Shown here piece by piece: positions 61,813 to 64,000 of a stretch of DNA of 64,000 nt (position 1 is the stretch's first letter; each line of letters starts with the position of its first letter). Origin of the DNA: Fragilariopsis cylindrus CCMP1102 (taxonomy: Eukaryota > Bacillariophyta > Bacillariophyceae > Bacillariales > Bacillariaceae); NCBI GenBank assembly GCA_900095095.1, contig FMBT01000472.1:1-64000 (forward strand), in the 5' to 3' direction. The notes under the pieces were generated by a model. It saw only the letters and a program-made list of their open reading frames with translations, had not been told where the DNA came from and made no database searches. The position numbers and the translations under genes were made by a program.

Positions 61813-64000
61813 ATGGGACACGAAGACGACTCCATTGCTTCTGCTAAAGATGGTGATGTTGAAGATACACCTTACGATGTTATTGTTTGGGCAATGGTGA
61901 CAATCTGGATGTATTTAATCCGTAAGTAGTTGTAGTTTATTTGAGGTGTAACGATATAATATTATTCTTGTGTGTAGGTAGTAATTCGAATTCATTTCGG
62001 TGCTTGTCTTGTCTTGTATCTGTACTTTGCACTTGCAGTCTAAGAAGAGAAAGTGTCCCGTAATATTGGAATTCTCACAGCGATATGAATCCATTTATCT
62101 ATTTATTTATTTTTTGTATTCATTTCATTTCATTTCCTCCCTACCACACGTACTTAGCTAATTTATTTGCGAAGTATGGTGAGTATATATTAGCAATCAA
62201 ACGTAGCACGGCATGGGGAACATCATCCAATCGATTACAGGAAGCAACAGTAAATGTCAAACATTCATTTATCTTTCATTTAGTATTAGGTTTACTATTC
62301 TATTTAGGATATGGTATAACAGTTGCACTACTCACAAAAACAATGGATCGACGTGCGGGATTAATTAGTGTCGGATTTTCCAGATTATTTGCTGGTATCA
62401 TGCTTTGTGTCTTATCGATTAATATACCACAATTTTTTGGTCTATATCATAGTCGTAATATCAAAAAAAATAAAGTATCCTGTCGTAAAAGTGTGAAAGA
62501 AATAAGATTTGCATTTGGATGGAGTTTATGGAAATTAATGTCAAGGTGAGTTGTTGTTGTTTATTCTAGGTTTTGAATTTATTAGTAGAAGAAGTTGGAA
62601 ATATAGAATAAGAAGTGCAACGTTATATATAATAGTGCTGTTTGTTTTCGTTCTTTTCTGAACTGTGCGACGTCACTCACACAAACTATTTGACTTAATT
62701 TGATTTGATCTTTAATTCACTTATTTGCAAAACAACAAACAACAACAACAAAAAAGCGTGATTTTATACAATGGATACTTTGCGTGTAGAACAGGACCTT
62801 GGGCTGTAGTTTATGGATTATTAAGTGAGTAAAGCTTATATTATATCTTTCATATGTACTGTACTGTACTGAACATATCATGATTCGATTCTACTGTACA
62901 CACGTTGTCTGCCCTCGTTAATTATTTGTTGGGATTCGGTTCGGTTCGGTTGCCATTTTTTCTGTTTCCCTTGGATTGTTGTTCTGTATTATATTATCTA
63001 TCTCATCTCGTATATACATATACGTAATCACTTTTTCTTTCTCTTTTCAGTTGGTTTTGTTCTTGGTTCCTTATTGGTGTACCTGACATATGTGGTACGA
63101 CATAATTGTAGTAAAGCACACAAACGTATCATCGCATACATTCTAATTGGTGTGTTATTATTCCTATCGTGGATATTTATTGGTTATGGTACATATTGGG
63201 TCAGTCATGTTTGGTGGGGAAATGAAGATTTAGGACCAAATGAAATTTATATTGTCGGACCAGTAGTGGCTGTATGGGCAGTAATAACATTGATTATACA
63301 TGGTAGTTTTATACAATGGACGAAAAAGAAAGAATCAAAAGGTCATTCTATGCGATTTACATCAAAAGTATTTGATCGGAGCTCAATGATACCATCATCA
63401 ATGATGCCAACAACAACAACGCCGTTGCCATCGCCGGGAAACAACAACGGCAACCAAAGTCTTTTCGTTATTGATGAAACCGAAACAGTTGATGCAGAAC
63501 ACTTGTTGACGACAGCCGCACCTGACGCACCCGAGGTTAATGATTCTACGGAATCTAATCCTAACGTTGTTGATGACGACGACTCTGATGACGATAGTCT
63601 AGACGCAGGCTATGATGATGGATGTGTCACTGAACGTGACATATTGGAGGGAGATAGTGTACCGTCCTATTGTACTTTATTTGCGTGGAAGTTCTACGAA
63701 CAGTTTCCGTTGGTTTGTTGCTGTTTCAAGAAGTATTCGATTGATAGAGACAACAGTCCTGTTGAAGACGATAACGGAAATTTAATAAGGACGGCAAATA
63801 TCGGAGCGAAAATAATAGATGGGGTAAAGTACACTCTCTGGTGGGGGTTCGCCTTTTTCTTTTTTGCTTTAACGATATTTAACATCGGTGCAACCGGACA
63901 GCAAGACGCGGCCCGAGCGCAACTCGAGGTATCGTTTCAGCAACTTTATCCACCATCATTCCAAAATGGAACCATGTGCGGTTGGAACGAAGCTACATCC
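61813..64000 (+). CDS. Multi-pass membrane protein, 3' end outside the window
   Basis: Four exons: 61813-61921, 62158-62545, 62757-62824 and 63051 to the window end, in frame throughout, with GTAAGT or GTGAGT donors. The third acceptor at 62755-62756 is chosen because it yields SVILYNGYFACRTGPWAVVYGLL. The protein starts MGHEDDSIASAKDGD, has a first hydrophobic segment at about 23-36, then KYGEYILAIKRST, and further membrane segments (FIFHLVLGLLFYLGYGITVAL, SRLFAGIMLCVLSINIPQFF, IGFVLGSLLVYLTYVV, IIAYILIGVLLFLSWIFIGY, VGPVVAVWAVITLIIHG). An acidic loop and another membrane segment (TLWWGFAFFFFALTIF) precede the cut. At least seven membrane spans are seen so far. It could be a transporter or permease; I do not recognise the family. 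Confidence 0.75.

Noticed and set aside
61813-64000. Identification as an FTR1-type iron permease
   Set aside because: The multi-pass layout and the KYGEYILAI segment prompted the idea, but no REXXE-type motif of FTR1 is visible in the part seen.

Overview
The window is nuclear DNA of a eukaryotic alga, almost certainly a diatom; I cannot name the species. The evidence is the company of families typical of diatoms: an HSF-type transcription factor, tandem helicase-associated (HA) domain proteins, a lineage-type LRR protein, and several proteins whose hydrophobic leader ends in an ASAFAP-like motif with phenylalanine at the cleavage site (plastid import through four membranes). Genes sit on both strands, have none to three short GT-AG introns (about 90-230 bp), and are full of Asn, Ser, Gln, Asp and Thr runs coded by trinucleotide repeats. 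No rRNA, tRNA, CRISPR array, integrated virus or recognisable transposase was seen.

Left third (1-23.5 kb): a multi-pass membrane protein; a nucleus-encoded Ycf34 homologue with a plastid leader; an HA-domain protein; the ribosome-assembly nuclease NOB1; a disordered protein; a tandem-repeat protein packed with SUMO-consensus motifs; a broken repeat-type gene; a class 3 lipase; a small conserved-looking protein; a secreted CAP protein; and a secreted Cys-rich protein. The HA gene and NOB1 lie between the arms of a degenerate inverted repeat (about 4.48-4.89 kb and 10.19-10.68 kb).

Middle (23.5-43 kb): three phytocyanin-like blue-copper proteins, two of them on a 1.6-kb tandem segmental duplication, followed within 3 kb by a TPR-like membrane protein and a plastid flavodoxin. 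Copper and flavin electron carriers side by side suggest a neighbourhood tied to metal supply, though this is inference. Then come an LRR protein, a large single-pass surface protein, an HSF, and an unusual protein in which a SAM domain appears to sit inside an FKBP fold.

Right third (43-64 kb): second copies of the repeat-type gene and of the HA gene, here head to head; an ER-type SANT protein; a probable thylakoid-lumen protein; a single-pass surface protein; an acidic unknown; an interrupted SGNH-like gene; a plastid GST-like protein with a CPYC site; a plastid SRPBCC (START-like) protein; and the first four exons of a multi-pass membrane protein that runs off the end.

Recurring themes are three pairs of degenerate long inverted repeats whose arms lie in gene flanks, dispersed intrachromosomal paralogues, and frame breaks that fall in mononucleotide runs, which look more like base-calling errors than decay in at least some cases.
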